64,000 nt of DNA from Incurvaria masculella (Eukaryota; Arthropoda; Insecta; Lepidoptera; Incurvariidae): NCBI GenBank assembly GCA_946894095.1, contig OX335657.1, forward strand, positions 4,526,001 through 4,590,000. Reading direction: 5' to 3'. Of this stretch, positions 42,365 through 54,060 are shown piece by piece. The notes under the pieces are model-generated. The model ran no database searches and was not told the DNA's origin. It was given only the letters and a program-made list of their open reading frames with translations. The first letter of the stretch is position 1. Each line of letters opens with the position of its first letter. Position numbers and translations under genes: made by a program.

Positions 42365-43651
42365 ATAGGTCGGGGAAAAAGTCTTTTCGCATTATAGTAT
42401 GTATGAACTTGTAATAAAATCTCTTTGGCTATACTATTTGTATCTGGCTGGTTTTGGTATCATTGAAAGTTTAAATTTTAAAGAACATAATTCCAAATTC
42501 AAATTAGGAAAATGTGTGATTCTCATTGGTTTTTCGTACTGTCAAAATGAGTGAATCTAATGAAGAAATTCGATACATTTTAAAATTTTACTACAAAAAA
42601 GGTAAAAATGCAACGCAAGCCGCGAAAAAAATTTGCGATGTTTATGGACCTAGTGCAGTGTCTGTGAGAGTAGCACAAATTTGGTTTAAGCGTTTTCAAT
42701 CCGGAAATTTTGATGTCAAAGATGCACGTCGCTCTGGTCGCCCTATTACGGATCAAATGGATGCCATTTTTGAAAAAGTGGAGCAAGATCGGCATATCAG
42801 TAGTTACGACGTAGCTGAAGAACTAGGAATTGACCACAAAACAGTTTTGGCGCATTTGAAAAAAACTGGGTACACAAAAAAACTCGATATTTGGGTACCT
42901 CACGAGCTCACTGAAAGAAACCTAATGAACCGTGTACTCATTTGTGATTCTTTATTACGACGTAATGAAACCGAACCATTTTTGAAGAAGCTGATAACTG
43001 GTGATGAAAAGTGGATCACGTACGACAAGAACGTGCGAAAAAGGTCGTGGTCAAAGGCCGGTCAAGCTTCACAGACTGTGGCGAAACCCGGGTTAACTCG
43101 CAACAAGGTGATGCTGTGTGTGTGTGGTGGGATTGGAAGGGCATTATTCATTATGAGCTGTTACCACTAGGCAGGACCATCGATTCTGAACTCTACTGCG
43201 AACAACTGATGAGATTAAAGCAAGAAGTTGAGAGAAAGCGGCCGGAATTAATCAACAGAAGGGGTGCGGTTTTTCATCATGATAACGCTAGACCTCACAC
43301 ATCTTTAGCCACTCAGCAAAAACTAAGAGAGTTTGGCTGGGAGGTGTTAATGCATCCGCCGGATAGTCCTGACCTTGCACCTTCAGATTTCCACCTGTTT
43401 AGGTCTCTTCAGAATTCTTTAGGCAGTGTCAGGTTAACATCACGAGAGGACTGCCAAAACCACTTGTCGCGGTATATTGATCAGAAGTCCCAATATTTCT
43501 ATAGCAATGGGATCATGTCTCTACCAACAAGATGGCAAAAAGTTATCGAACAAAATGGTACCTACATACTTTAGTTAAATGTAAATAAACCATATTAAAA
43601 AATGTTTTGAATTTTCTTAAAAAATGCGAAGAAACTTTTTCCCCAACCTAA
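42365..43651 (+). mobile_element. Mariner transposon (cecropia-like), nearly intact
   Basis: 1287 bp flanked on both sides by the TA target duplication (42363-42364 and 43652-43653). Inverted ends of about 30 bp: left ATAGGTCGGGGAAAAAGTC, right the inverse of TTAGGTTGGGGAAAAAGTT. It encodes a DD34D transposase broken by one frameshift. Inserted between the CpG island region and the Helitron pair; no host gene is interrupted. Confidence 0.93.
42547..43574 (+). pseudogene. Mariner transposase with one frameshift
   Basis: DDE-type transposase that cuts and pastes the surrounding element at TA sites. The frame starts MSESNEEIRYILKFYYKKG at 42547 (an N-terminal helix-turn-helix domain) and includes WVPHELTERN and TGDEKWITYD (first catalytic Asp). 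It leaves frame in the TG-run at 43114-43126 because of about two extra bases. The rest lies in another frame from there to TAG at 43572-43574: HHDNARPHTS (second Asp) and SPDLAPSDFHLF (third Asp, 34 residues on). Full length would be about 341 residues, usual for the family. All three catalytic Asp remain. Confidence 0.92.
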
Positions 43652-45196
43652 TATAATCTGCATGAGTGACTTTTTTGAGTGCTCGGGTATTGAGCTTTTG
43701 CGTTTCTGAAATTAAAACATCTATGAAAATGTTATAAGCAGTGAATTGTGCCGGCCTAAGTACATATAATACCATCGAATCATATCTGGAACAGGCGCAT
43801 CTCTACATCCCAAAGGTTGGTAGGTAGAGAATGTCCTTGAGCATTAAGCCCGCCTTTTGTAACCATTTTGAAAGACATACAATAAATATTTTTACTACTA
43901 TTGTTATTATTAAATTTAGATAATATCAAGAGAAGGAGGATCTTATTGCCGTTTCATTGTCGTAAATACTTCGGTACATCAAATTTAAATGCATCTACTT
44001 CCACCCATCCGATCAACCTGACTCACCAGCGGGCGCCGCAGATAAGCACCGCAATCTTAAAACCGTTACTTCCGAGACGAAAACTATTCGCACATAAAAT
44101 CAACCGAACATTCGTCTTAAAACACGACCAAGCTGCCAGCAATCAAAGATAAAATCGATGCCGTAAACACGCTAAAAGTAACGCTCTTTGATCGCGATTT
44201 ACCGATCTCGGCCTAATTCGAAACGAGTCGTGTCCGAGATGTTTCCTGGATATTCTGGGATTCGTCCATTTACATAGGAACTATATTCAATAGCGGACTC
44301 GTTATGTGGGCGAATTCGAACAAGGCGGTGATAAGATAGCTCGTTTATGTTCTTGTTTAGTTTCTCTAATTATAATTAAACTGCCTTATATTCTTGAATG
44401 AGGAAATACCTTTCTTCTACCCAATTGACTACGTAAGGAAGGGGAATCACGAACAGCGAATTCTTTAGTTGCTTGTTACGACTTTTTACGTGCCCGAACA
44501 AATCAAAAAGACATATGAGCTCACAATTTAGCTAAATGTCCTCCAGCTATACAGAGAACGTTGTGGTGGGAAAATTCCGAATCCTTAAATTATGCAGATC
44601 TGATTGCTTGATGATGGGGAGCGAGACCAAGATGGCATCGCTGGGAAGTTTTTTATAAAACATTACATTAGAGTGAAACTAAGAAATAAATATGAAAGAA
44701 TATGTGCGTAGCCGCATCATACCGCAATTTACAAAGCGTCCTCAATTCTCAGATATTATTATAAAAATGACACCGACACATTCATCATTCTCATTCGTCC
44801 GGAGGCTCGCGCAAAAAAGCATCGCAAAAACTCCGGAGCACATTTATATCAATCCGAAATTAGCGGCGTCGAAAATAAGGCGTCCTTCAGTCTCGCACGG
44901 AATAAGGACAATTAATAAAAACGACGCGCGCCCCTGCTGCGAGAACGTGAATTATGAAAACGGCTTTATATTTGAAGAGAAAGCTATTTGGAGAGTCCGA
45001 CCTGAATCGCCGAGAACGGACAAATCTAAAAGAAGACGGTCATAAAATGTCCGCCGCAGGTTGTGTCCCATTTAGTGAACTCCGACTTTTTTTTAGAAAC
45101 GAGTCTTTGTGCGAAAATATATAGAGTACTCTTAGGCGAGATGAGAGAGGAAGTAGAAAGGGAGATTGTGCTTGCACGCAGTAGATGCTTCCTAAA
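43652..45196. other. Unassigned stretch between mariner and Helitron
   Basis: No gene supported. A 117-codon frame at 44692-45045 is basic and Arg/Lys/Ser-rich without a domain I know. Confidence 0.4.
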
Positions 45197-46355
45197 TCTA
45201 ATAATCTAATAATAATATATAATATAAATAATATAAAGGGGAAAGTTTGTAATAATGGATGGATGGATGGATGGATGGATGGATGGATGTTTGTTACTCT
45301 TTCACGTAAAAACTACTGAATGGATTCTAATGAAACTTTACAATAATATAGCTTATACATCAGAATAACACATAGGCTACAATTTATGTGCCCATGGGCT
45401 TTAGAACTTTCACGGGGCTGCGAAAACGATGCCGGTAGCGATACTTCACACTAGGGGGAGAGGAGCCGGGGGCGGTGGCGGGGAGCGGCGGCGGGGGGAG
45501 GGCAGGCGTCGTGACTGTTTGGTGTCCGTTTGGCGAATTTTCAAGGCACTAGCGATTTGTAAAACTTAGTACATGTACATTGAACTACCCGGGAGTTAGG
45601 ATTGACTAAATAGAATTCAGTTCCGCTTACGCTAAGATGGGGCTGTCATACAAATTGCAATGCTATGCACGGCTCGGCTTTGCGGCGGCAGCGCTTACTT
45701 TTTCTGAAGTACGGCTTGGTATTTCCTGCAACTTTAGGACTACTTGGCATCACGCTAAATCGCCGGAGGAGCGACCAACAGAATAAAATCCTTGAGAACC
45801 AATTACTCGATTTAGATGTGCATTGTATCTACGTCTAGCCTGATTCTACTAAAAACTTATAGATTACATAATATAACGCTTCATTACCAGAAGGGTAAGT
45901 AGTGAGTCTTAAAGTCTTATAACATGCGAACCACTTACCTGATTTATATGCGTATTTTATCAATGTATAGCATCTCTGGGAGCAGTCAGGTTCGAGATGG
46001 GTTACTGTTTTCGATGTTGACGCTGGCTGTGGGTTGGAGTCCACGCAAAACTTACCTACGTTACACGTTACTTACTAGGTAAGCAATGTAGCAGTGAAAG
46101 TGCAGAAAGGTTCTCGCGGCAAATGTTTTTTTTTTAAATAGCCACCAAACGTCAACGAAGCTCTAAATGGGAATTATTGGATGTTTCTCATTAAATCATG
46201 CTATTTCGGCTCGAACGATCTTGATTAAATTTGGTACATGGATACATTGTCCTGGACCAGTTTGACCCTATTTTGGACCAGTCATGTGGGCTACTTTTTA
46301 TCCATGAGATAATTTAGCCGACACTAACCCGAGCGGAGCCGGGTACCGCAGCTAG
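45197..46355 (+). mobile_element. Non-autonomous Helitron, plus orientation
   Basis: Starts A/TC (TCTAATAATCTAATAATAAT) and ends CTAG/T at 46352-46355, after an imperfect hairpin (ACCCGAGCGGAGCCGGGT): the 5'-TC, 3' hairpin, CTRR and A-T insertion rules of Helitrons are all met. Inside are a GGAT microsatellite (45255-45288), a G-run-rich block (45450-45510) and a block resembling a 5S-headed SINE (about 45840-46085). No Rep/helicase gene, so it depends on another element. Nearly identical inverted copy at 55442-56606. Confidence 0.75.
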
Positions 46356-46374
46356 TAAATAATAATAATAACGG

Positions 46375-46615
46375 GACATGGGTGGCCTATGCCAGATCTA
46401 CTGGCATTATATTAGCCAAAAAGGGTAACACGGTAACATGCCAGGACCTTTCTTATATTGCACGGCTACATTGAACTGAATGAAAAACATAAACATTTTT
46501 TATTTCCGCTTCGAGTTCAATGCGATGGTACCGCCATGGTACCACCACCATGTTGGTACCACAGTGCAGGATGAACCATACTAGTAAGTAAGGTAAGGGA
46601 CCTCCTTTATTACGT
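46375..46615 (-). repeat. SINE, minus orientation, next to Helitron 3' end
   Basis: Antisense tail and body words: ATATTAGCCAAAA, CATGCCAGGACCTTTCTTA, TTGCACGGCTACATTGAACTG, GTAAGTAAGGTAAGGGACC. About 20 bp past the Helitron CTAG end. Confidence 0.6.
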
Positions 46616-46990
46616 GTAAAACCCTCGGTCGTAGGAATCCAACCGGCACAAAATGACCAAGGCCGCTGTCGTATTACAAACAGTAGGAATCATGTAATAT
46701 AATAATTTACAGGAACATTTGCGCAATTAAGTGGTCCAACAAAAATAGTTTGGCGCATAAATCTACCGATCTATTCATAGTTTTGTTTCGCTATCATTTC
46801 TAAACGAATAAAACTGTGTCGGAACAATTTCGTATGAGAACATTTCCGGTTGTTGAAGACTTCGCACGCTCTTTTATCATTATAACCTCCTGCTAGCGAA
46901 TCACCCGATAAATTTGCTACGATGCTCTTTTTCACCAACTAAATAATGTTATAGTAAACTATGTTGCCCCCTATGAATGCTTATACTTCT
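46616..46990. other. Unassigned AT-rich stretch
   Basis: Nothing recognised on either strand. Confidence 0.4.
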
Positions 46991-47215
46991 TCTTCAGCCT
47001 TTTGCTGTCCACTGCTGGACGTAGGCCTCGCCCAGACTTCACCAAGTTGTGCGGTCACCTGCTGTCTGACGTATATCGTCTGACCAACGTGTTGGCGGTT
47101 TGCGGACGCTTCTTCTCCCTATGTAGGGTATCCACATCAAAACTTCAGTGCTCCATCTGTGGTCATCGCTGCGACATACGTGACCTGCCCACGTGGCCTG
47201 CTTATACTTACATTG
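46990..47215 (-). pseudogene. LINE 3' coding end relic (antisense)
   Basis: The minus strand reads through GGCCTACGTCCAGCAGTGGAC (a YVQQWT-type motif at the very end of an RTE/Jockey-like reverse transcriptase) with upstream Cys/His-rich text. The plus strand opens CTTTTGCTGTCCACTGCTGG. A shorter, similar piece sits at 49175-49250. Confidence 0.55.
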
Positions 47216-47639
47216 CTTGTAATTAACATTTTAATTCCAGAGTAAATCTGTTTAAGACTTTGGACCCACTCCAAACAACCTTAAATATTTTGATGCTAAT
47301 CTTTAAATGCTAATCTGCAATTTATCAAAAAATGAAAACTTACAGACGTACCTCACAGTTGATTTAATGAAATGTAAAATATATAAAGAAAAACTTAATT
47401 TGACTGAGGAAACAGACACAAGCGATTGTATGTCCTTAGTAGGCACATACACCGACGCGAACGTATGCGGCAGCGAGACCCTGCGAAACCATTGCGATAG
47501 CAAAACATCTGCAGAACGTTAGTACACAGAAGTTATTGCCCAAAGAAATGTCGTTGTAGCTTTTTTGTTAGCGTTGTAGTTTGGAATAAAGACAGAAAAT
47601 GGTTAAAGATCGATAGAAAAGGCGGGCACGATGCGTGCA

Positions 47640-47950
47640 GTAACTAGGGTGCCAACGTAGGGTAGGCAACGCGAGCAGCCGGTAAAGTGGCGCGTGCGCG
47701 TCGACAACGGTCCGGCCGGGCGGGCGGCGCGGCGGCTGGGCGGGCGGCGCGGAGGCTGGGCGGCGCACGTGCTGCGTCCCCCTCTCTGCGCCGCCGCCGC
47801 CTCGCTCCGGCGTGACTCACGCGAGTATTTCGGCGCAACGTCTCCGGCCGGTCGGCCGATAACTTGTCGTCGGCTTCATTTAAGAGGGCAATAGTGGTCG
47901 GCTCGGGAAAATTGCGCCGCGTCGCAAGCGCTAGTGGTCGCACGGACTGG
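47640..47950. promoter_or_regulatory. CpG-rich island
   Basis: About 300 bp of high GC and CpG content (GGCGGGCGGCGCGG repeats near 47715-47765). Open frames on both strands are probably composition effects. Could mark a transcription start; no gene is visible next to it. Confidence 0.3.
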
Positions 47951-48340
47951 ATGAAGTGCTATTAAAAATAATTAGAGATGTCTACAGCTAGCTTATCCAA
48001 TCAAATTAAATAATGTCTAGGTTGAAAACAAACATATTTAGCATGGTTGAGTGGTTGTGCGTTTAAGGACATTACTGGATGGCATGTGTGTGATGTTTTT
48101 AAATATACGTAGCATGTTTTATAAGTTTTGTCTTTTGAGAAAAAAAACAACTAGAAAATTATATACATGAAATTGATTTTTTATTTCTTTCCCACGACAT
48201 TGTATGCACTATTCCATTAAATCATCAGTGATGGTAAATCTTGGATTAGCCTAACCGGATGATTCTAATCAGCAATAGACCGTCTGGGTCTTCCAAGATG
48301 GGCCAAAACCTACAAAACTTGTTTGCTCCCGCATAATACC
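47951..48340. other. Unassigned AT-rich stretch
   Basis: Nothing recognised. Confidence 0.4.
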
Positions 48341-48357
48341 GCAAATACTGAGCCCGT

Positions 48358-48695
48358 AGTCCCAGTTGTCACCTAAATTGACGTTTACCCCAAACCGATC
48401 GACTGGCGTTTTCAAACGTATGGAGAAATTGAAGAGCGCGCGCAGTGGGCATTAAGCGAACCAAAATTTGCGCGTGCAAGTTCGATTTGACAGTTTACGT
48501 ATCGTCGGCGTAAATACGTCGACTTTGCCGTTTATGCCGACTTCGAGTTTTCATACAAATCGAAAGTCCGAGTTTGACTTTAACAGCTTCCACCACCAGA
48601 AAACCACAGAATATCAAGTAAAAACTTGAACGGAGTTTGACGTTTATAAGTAACTTCGAAGATCCGTAAACGCCAATTTAAATGAGAACTCCGAC
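48358..48695. repeat. Palindromic MITE, full-length copy
   Basis: Inverted ends (GTCACCTAAATTGACGTTTAC left; inverse of GTAAACGCCAATTTAAATGAG right) and further inverted inner words (AAAACTCGAAG against CTTCGAAG). Same family as 5398-5450 and 16575-16875. Confidence 0.6.
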
Positions 48696-48754
48696 CGACC
48701 ACTCAGGTATAGTTCCAACGTTCGAACAAGAGAACCCTTAGATGGTTAATGCAG

Positions 48755-48995
48755 AATGGTATATCTGTTTAGGCTTAAGAGCTTCGGAAAACCAACCCAA
48801 TGTAACGCATCATACGCCAGCTCGCACACCGTTCAAACTATTTACTATTTAAAGCAGCAAAACGTAGAAATTCTGGATGACTCTTCGTACGGTCCTGACT
48901 TAGGGCCGTGTGCACGAAAGGACAAAACATTAAATTCAACATCAAAGTATGATCAAACAGGTCACTTTGTGTGGACAGTATGGAAGGAACTCTGT
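48755..48995 (+). pseudogene. Mariner transposase relic
   Basis: A frame with NASYASSHTVQTIYYLKQQN and SYGPDLGPC matches the region between the second and third catalytic Asp of mariner transposases (DNA..H, then SPDLAPCD), with key residues changed. Only this piece is left; no ends were found. Confidence 0.65.
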
Positions 48996-49159
48996 GCGGA
49001 TCACTAAAAGTGACGTGTTTGAACATTGATTAACTCGGCCGTTTCTTCGTGCAACCGGGGCTTAGACTCGGACGATTTTTTTCCCATTCCCAAAAGAAGA
49101 AAAATCATCTTGACCAACCCCTTTTAAGTACCCCTACTTTGAAGTGGAATGTCAGTCAG

Positions 49160-49470
49160 TCAGTCAGCGTGTTTGCGTCCACTGCTGGACGCACTTGATG
49201 TCGTCGTCCCACCTGCGGGTGGTTTTCCCACACTCCCTTTTCCTGTCCACGGCCGCCAGTGCAGGACACGGTTGTATCCACGGATGTGCAATAAAACCAT
49301 ACCGGCCGTCCAGGTGATTCTTCACATCATGTTTGAAGGATCCCAGGTTGTACCTTGGGGGAAGTATCTCGGCAGGGAGTCCATTCCATAGTTTACCGAC
49401 CCTGTAGACATAGGAACTAGAGGATGGGTTGGTTGTAATTTTAGGAATTTCGACAGTGTATGGGTACAAT
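49160..49470 (-). pseudogene. Two joined LINE C-terminal relics
   Basis: A single 101-codon minus-strand frame (49469-49164) reads first as a CR1/Jockey-type end (YRVGKLWNGLPAEILPPRYN) and then, after DGRYGFIAHP, as an RTE-like end (RRWDDDIKCVQQWTQTR). Two different LINE tails seem joined in frame by chance. Confidence 0.6.
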
Positions 49471-49494
49471 GATGTACAGCGTTAAGCTAATTTT

Positions 49495-49867
49495 TTTATG
49501 TGGCTGGACATGGATGGCTAATACCACACCTTCTGTCATGGTATTAGCCTAACACACCACATGGGAACTAGGTGCCATGCCAGGACCTTCCTTACATTGC
49601 ACGGCTACATTGAACTGGATGGAAAACACGGACAATTTCATTGCCGCTTCGACCATCGTTCATTCAATGCGATGGTACCAACCCGGGCGGGATTAACCCT
49701 ACCACCTAGTAAGTAAGGAAGGGGACCTACAATTTAACGTGGAATCCGATCCACGGCCAGCCTCTCTCAACGGTCGAATAGTCACCCATCCAAGACCAGA
49801 CCGGACCCAGCGTTGCTTAACTTCGGAGAGCGATCGCCTAAGTGTCGTGCCGCTGGGCTATTGAGGC
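49495..49867 (-). repeat. Complete 5S-headed SINE, minus orientation
   Basis: Minus strand. The head at 49867-49770 reads GAAGTTAAGCAACGCTGGG, GGTCTTGGATGGGTGAC and so matches the internal promoter half of 5S rRNA. The common body and tail follow (CTACTAGGTGGTAGGGTTAA inverse at 49690-49715, GGCATGGCACC inverse at 49570). About 370 bp and the best-preserved 5S-headed copy in the window. It is not a 5S gene: the 3' half is SINE body. Confidence 0.75.
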
Positions 49868-50376
49868 TGACAAAATCGGTCCATATAGTAGAAGCGATAG
49901 AACACAGATATAGACCCTACATCCCTTCGGAGTTGAAGCGATTCTAAATTCAGAGATATGTCTCTATCTCTATACAAAGTGATTTCCCTGCAGCAAAATT
50001 GTGCCGTCATCGTAAACGCATTCTCCTGACTATTATGAACCAATAATTTCTGCAGGCGCCGGACGCCCGGTTCAAAGAGTCTGCCAAATTTCAGTCCGAA
50101 CATTTCGCTGCGAACCAAGCGATGCATTTGACGCCCTGAAGAACCCACTTGGCACAGTCGCTGCATGTCCCTGTCGCATCCAGGAAATGACTCCTTTCGC
50201 ATTCGATTAGCAACAAAGTTGCGGCAGCTACATTGGAAACGATAGGCGCGGTGACAGGCATATATAAATGTTTAAATTAAAATGATCTGGATTAAGAAGG
50301 TGCGACGCTGAGATTTAAACATTTTAAGAAATGACTTCTTGGCACAATTTTGGACGCGAATGCACGAGAATGAAAC

Positions 50377-50833
50377 TAGCGAAATCGTCTTCCAGGCCCT
50401 AACGATTTCCTACCCGTAAAAAATATGATTTTAATCACTTGAGAAAGCTTGATTCTATGTTCGAATTTTCGATTTTATTTTAATGTAAATATCTGTATTT
50501 TTCAATAAAAAAAAAAAAACCTACAATTAAGGTGAAAAAGACAACTTTTTTCCAAGGTTTTATGCCTATATTTTCCAATATAAAAGGTATTTTAAAACTA
50601 CATATATACAGACGTGACTATACATTTTATAATTCAAAATTTCAAAACCTAGTAAAACATTAAGAGGCTTTAAAAATATATTATCCGTCGTACGGGGAAT
50701 TGATAGGATAACGACTCTCGGAAAAAAACATACGGACATAGAATGAAGCTTTCACAAGTGATTAATTTGTTTTTATTAAAATCAGAAAACTTTTAGCGAT
50801 AGGGAACCGTTAGGGCCTGGAAGACAATTTCGG
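50377..50833. repeat. MITE with about 90-bp inverted ends
   Basis: GTCTTCCAGGCCCTAACG at 50386 is inverted at 50808-50826 (CGTTAGGGCCTGGAAGAC with one change). The arms continue inward (TTAATCACTTGAGAAAGCTT against AAGCTTTCACAAGTGATTAA). 457 bp, AT-rich centre, no coding. Confidence 0.7.
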
Positions 50834-53030
50834 TAGTTTAATGGCAGTCACCGTGCAAAAGGACACGCCTTGGTCATTGGACAAAGCATGAATTTCTAAA
50901 ACATGTCTAAACTTGGATTTACGATGCCTTCACGACAGCCTTAAAACACGCTCAAACCAATTCCACCCATACCTATCACTGTGCCGCCGCCCCGGAGTTT
51001 GGTATTTTAGTTTTTTGCCACTTTTGGTGGGACACTGTGGAAGCCTCTCTTTACACTCTTAATTCCTACCCTTTATCTTAGCTCTTCGTTTTTCGTGGAC
51101 TTTGTCGTGACAAATTTCAGAGTTTAGCAAGCTTTGAGAGCGTGCGCGCGTCCGTCATGTCAGCCCTAATATTTTAATTCGGCGTCGGAAGCTAGGTCGC
51201 CGGCGCGTGACGCAGGAAAGCGACCTACTTTACTGCGGAAAAACGTAAGCTTTCCGATTTATCCCGGCCGGCGTCCGCGCCAGCGTACATATAATCGAAA
51301 CTGGAATCGTGAAAACACACAAACCATTCAATTCCTTTCGAAGTGACCTCGACTGGGGAAAAAATGCTTAATTTAAGATTGACACCATGAAGTCCTAAAT
51401 AAGGCGCGTGTCGCAAACCAGACCAAAGACTGCCTGCTTTACAAGGCGCAGATAGGGTCTGGCTGATGGGTTATCGCTAGCATCTTCAACAACGTGGGGA
51501 GAACTATGGAGAATGCTCTTCGGAGATGGATACCACAATCCCTGCGTTCCCGTTCTACCGTCGCTCAACGTACAACAAGCAGCGAATGGACCCTGTTCAT
51601 TCCCAAAATACGAACCACGCGATCCTCTAGACCCTTTATATATAGGACGAGTAAACCGTGGAATATATGCCCCCCAAATGTACACCTGGGGTCCTGCAAA
51701 CTCAAGCAACAGCCCGGCCGGCATGGTTTTCACAGCCCCTGAAAAAAATCGAAAACCCATGGGCGTCGTCGGACTGAAAGTGTGGCGTTCGAAATATGTC
51801 GAGCTGTACATAGAAAAGTATGTGTCCTACCTGGAGTTGGCGGGGCGAGTCATCAAAATGGAGGGTATAACTATTTCCCTGTGTTTCTGATCGCCTAATA
51901 CATCCCTAATATGACTAATATTATAAATTCGGAAGTGAGTTTGTTTGTTACGCTTTAAGATGGTTATACTAGCCAATGCGAATGGTTTGATTGCGTCAAG
52001 TTCCTGATCTCTATGGAATGAGAGCATGAAAAAAAAAACATGTATAATTCCAGCTAACGTTCTACCAAAACATAAAGAAAAATGTTACAGAAATTGATAT
52101 TTTATGCATGGAAAAAAATTTTGAAGTCAGGTCTCAAATATATTATTTTTCAAGTTTGCGGCTTATATTGATATTTACTAATACTTATTTTAATACCATT
52201 TCAAAGATCTTAACATTATCTACCTATTCAGGGAAGAACATGTTTAACTTTCCCAATTTCTTTAACGAAACAATAAAAAAACCGGTTTCACTCGTTATGC
52301 GGGTTGGTCACATTTAGAAAGAATTATTTCGAGCTGCTCTAACTATGCGACGTCGGGCTCTGGCTATCTCGTTTTAATCGCAAAAATTGGTCCAAAATGT
52401 TTAGGTATGAGGATGCTCTTAACGACCAAAGCACTGGAGGCCTAAATATCAACCCACTTTTATGAATAGGCCATGTTTTCGCACTTCTTCAACGTCGTTT
52501 TAGTTCGGTGAAAATCTGGTTTATCATATGAATATCTTGGAAGGTAAAATAACAGTTCGGATATATATTTTCCATATACTTATAGGTTAACTAATTCCCA
52601 AACTCAAACTCACTTTTCTCTCAATGATCTTAATGAAATGTTGCTAGGAGATAAATTAATACATAGCTTGAAAGGGCTGAAATAGTGAAGATAATTTGTA
52701 TGGGCAACTGTTATCCCAAGCACACATTAGAAGAGTAAGCGGTAGAGTTAGTAGGGCAAGTAGTAAATATCCCTCTCACTCTACCAATGTAGACGCAATC
52801 GGTAGAGTCCATACTGAAAACGGTACAGTAGAGTTAGTAGAGAAAAATATTAGGTCTCTACTCTATCAATGTGGACTAGGCATTAGGGGTATGCTTAAGA
52901 CTAGAGAACGACTTATCCGATTTCGACGCTAGTTGTACTAATTGCTACCTACTATCACGCACGGGTCCCCAGTGGGATGAACTTGAGAACAATGCGGTTT
53001 GTAATGTATCTACTCGTACGTCTCATTTTC
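50834..53030. other. Mostly unassigned stretch
   Basis: A plus-strand LINE C-terminal relic lies at about 51600-51760 (words GGACGAGTAAACCGTGGAATA, GCCGGCATGGTTTTCACAGCCCCTG broken here as short matches to other relics). A Helitron-like 5' start may be at 51908-51960 (ACTAATATTATAAATTCGG). Frames at 51395-51890 on both strands overlap the relic. No host gene is supported. Confidence 0.4.
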
Positions 53031-53405
53031 TAATCTGAATCTACTCATAGCTTATAAACTACATACCATCAAGCTCAATTACCAGAGGAGTAAGTAAGGG
53101 GTTAAATGCTTATAACTTGCGAAATATTCCCCAAATTTACATGGGGATTGTATCTACGTACAGCATCTCTAGGAGCGGTCGGGCTTCCGATGGCTGGTGT
53201 TTTCTAAGTTTAGGCTGGGTGTAGGTCGTATTCCATTTAAAACTTTAAGTCCCCTTCTTTACTTGCTAGGAGGGTTAATCCAGCCTGAGTTGGAAAATAC
53301 CATTGCATTAAAGGAAAGATTGAAGAATTTTCCGTATTTTTATCATTTTCAATTTAGCCGAGCAATATAAGGAAAATCCTGGCATAGCACCTAGTTCACA
53401 TGTAT
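53030..53405 (+). repeat. 5S-headed SINE, older copy
   Basis: 53035-53160 and the head at 53160-53215 (AGCATCTCTAGGAGCGGTCGG, CCGATGGCTGGTG) correspond closely to the block inside both Helitrons. The usual body (CCTTCTTTACTTGCTAGGAGG, CCATTGCATTAAAGG) and tail follow to about 53405. Confidence 0.55.
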
Positions 53406-53414
53406 TTATGTATG

Positions 53415-53620
53415 TATTCGTCAAATTGGTGGACAAGCTACAATCAGACAGTTCATATTTTCTTATTTTAAGGCATAGATATTGAGCATATACAACAATA
53501 AACATAACAACTATAAACAATGCATACGTTTTACAAGTTCTGGCATATACCATCGTCAAACTTACTAAATAATTAAAACTAAGCTAAATATGTCAAGGTC
53601 ATTATTAGTCAAAAACTTTA
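53415..53620 (+). repeat. Interspersed repeat, copy 2
   Basis: Partner of 8940-9135. It follows the SINE directly, and a SINE tail fragment (GTGTGTTTAGGCATCCATGTCCAG) follows it at 53630, so it probably inserted into the SINE. Confidence 0.6.
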
Positions 53621-53889
53621 TGAACATGTGGTGTGTTTAGGCATCCATGTCCAGCAACAAAAAAAGAGAAGAACCGACCAGAAAAGTCGCCAGTCTTAAT
53701 TTATAGATGCAAGAAATAATCGGGAAGCTGGGCCTATAGCTTACGCACTATTATGAGAGTCGTGCGTGACTCTGTGATAGAGACTAATGGCGGAGTGCGT
53801 ATTTCGACGCATTAGGCGAGCAGCCCCCGCCCTGTACCGCGCCGCGAATACATTATTGAAATAAACTTGTCACATATTTTGATTGTATC

Positions 53890-54060
53890 TAGAGCGAGTT
53901 AGTCATGTGGCGGTGCGGTGCCAACGTCCCGGCGGCGGCGGCGGGTAGGGGGGGACGCGGAGGGGGCGGCGATGTTTACGGGGGTAAGTATAGAAATCTC
54001 ATCGGACGCAGGTGACCTGGGGATATGGACCATGTGTTATGGACGACGAAGGAACCCAAA
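53890..54060. other. Short GC-rich patch
   Basis: CGGCGGCGGCGGGTAGG and neighbouring G-runs at 53930-53975. No gene recognised. Confidence 0.3.

Noticed and set aside
45835..46044. 69-codon frame identical to one at 55755-55964
   Set aside because: Identity is explained by the inverted Helitron copies; the frame runs antisense through SINE-derived sequence.
49770..49867. 5S rRNA gene
   Set aside because: Only the internal-promoter half resembles 5S; the remainder is SINE body and the 3' end of 5S is missing.
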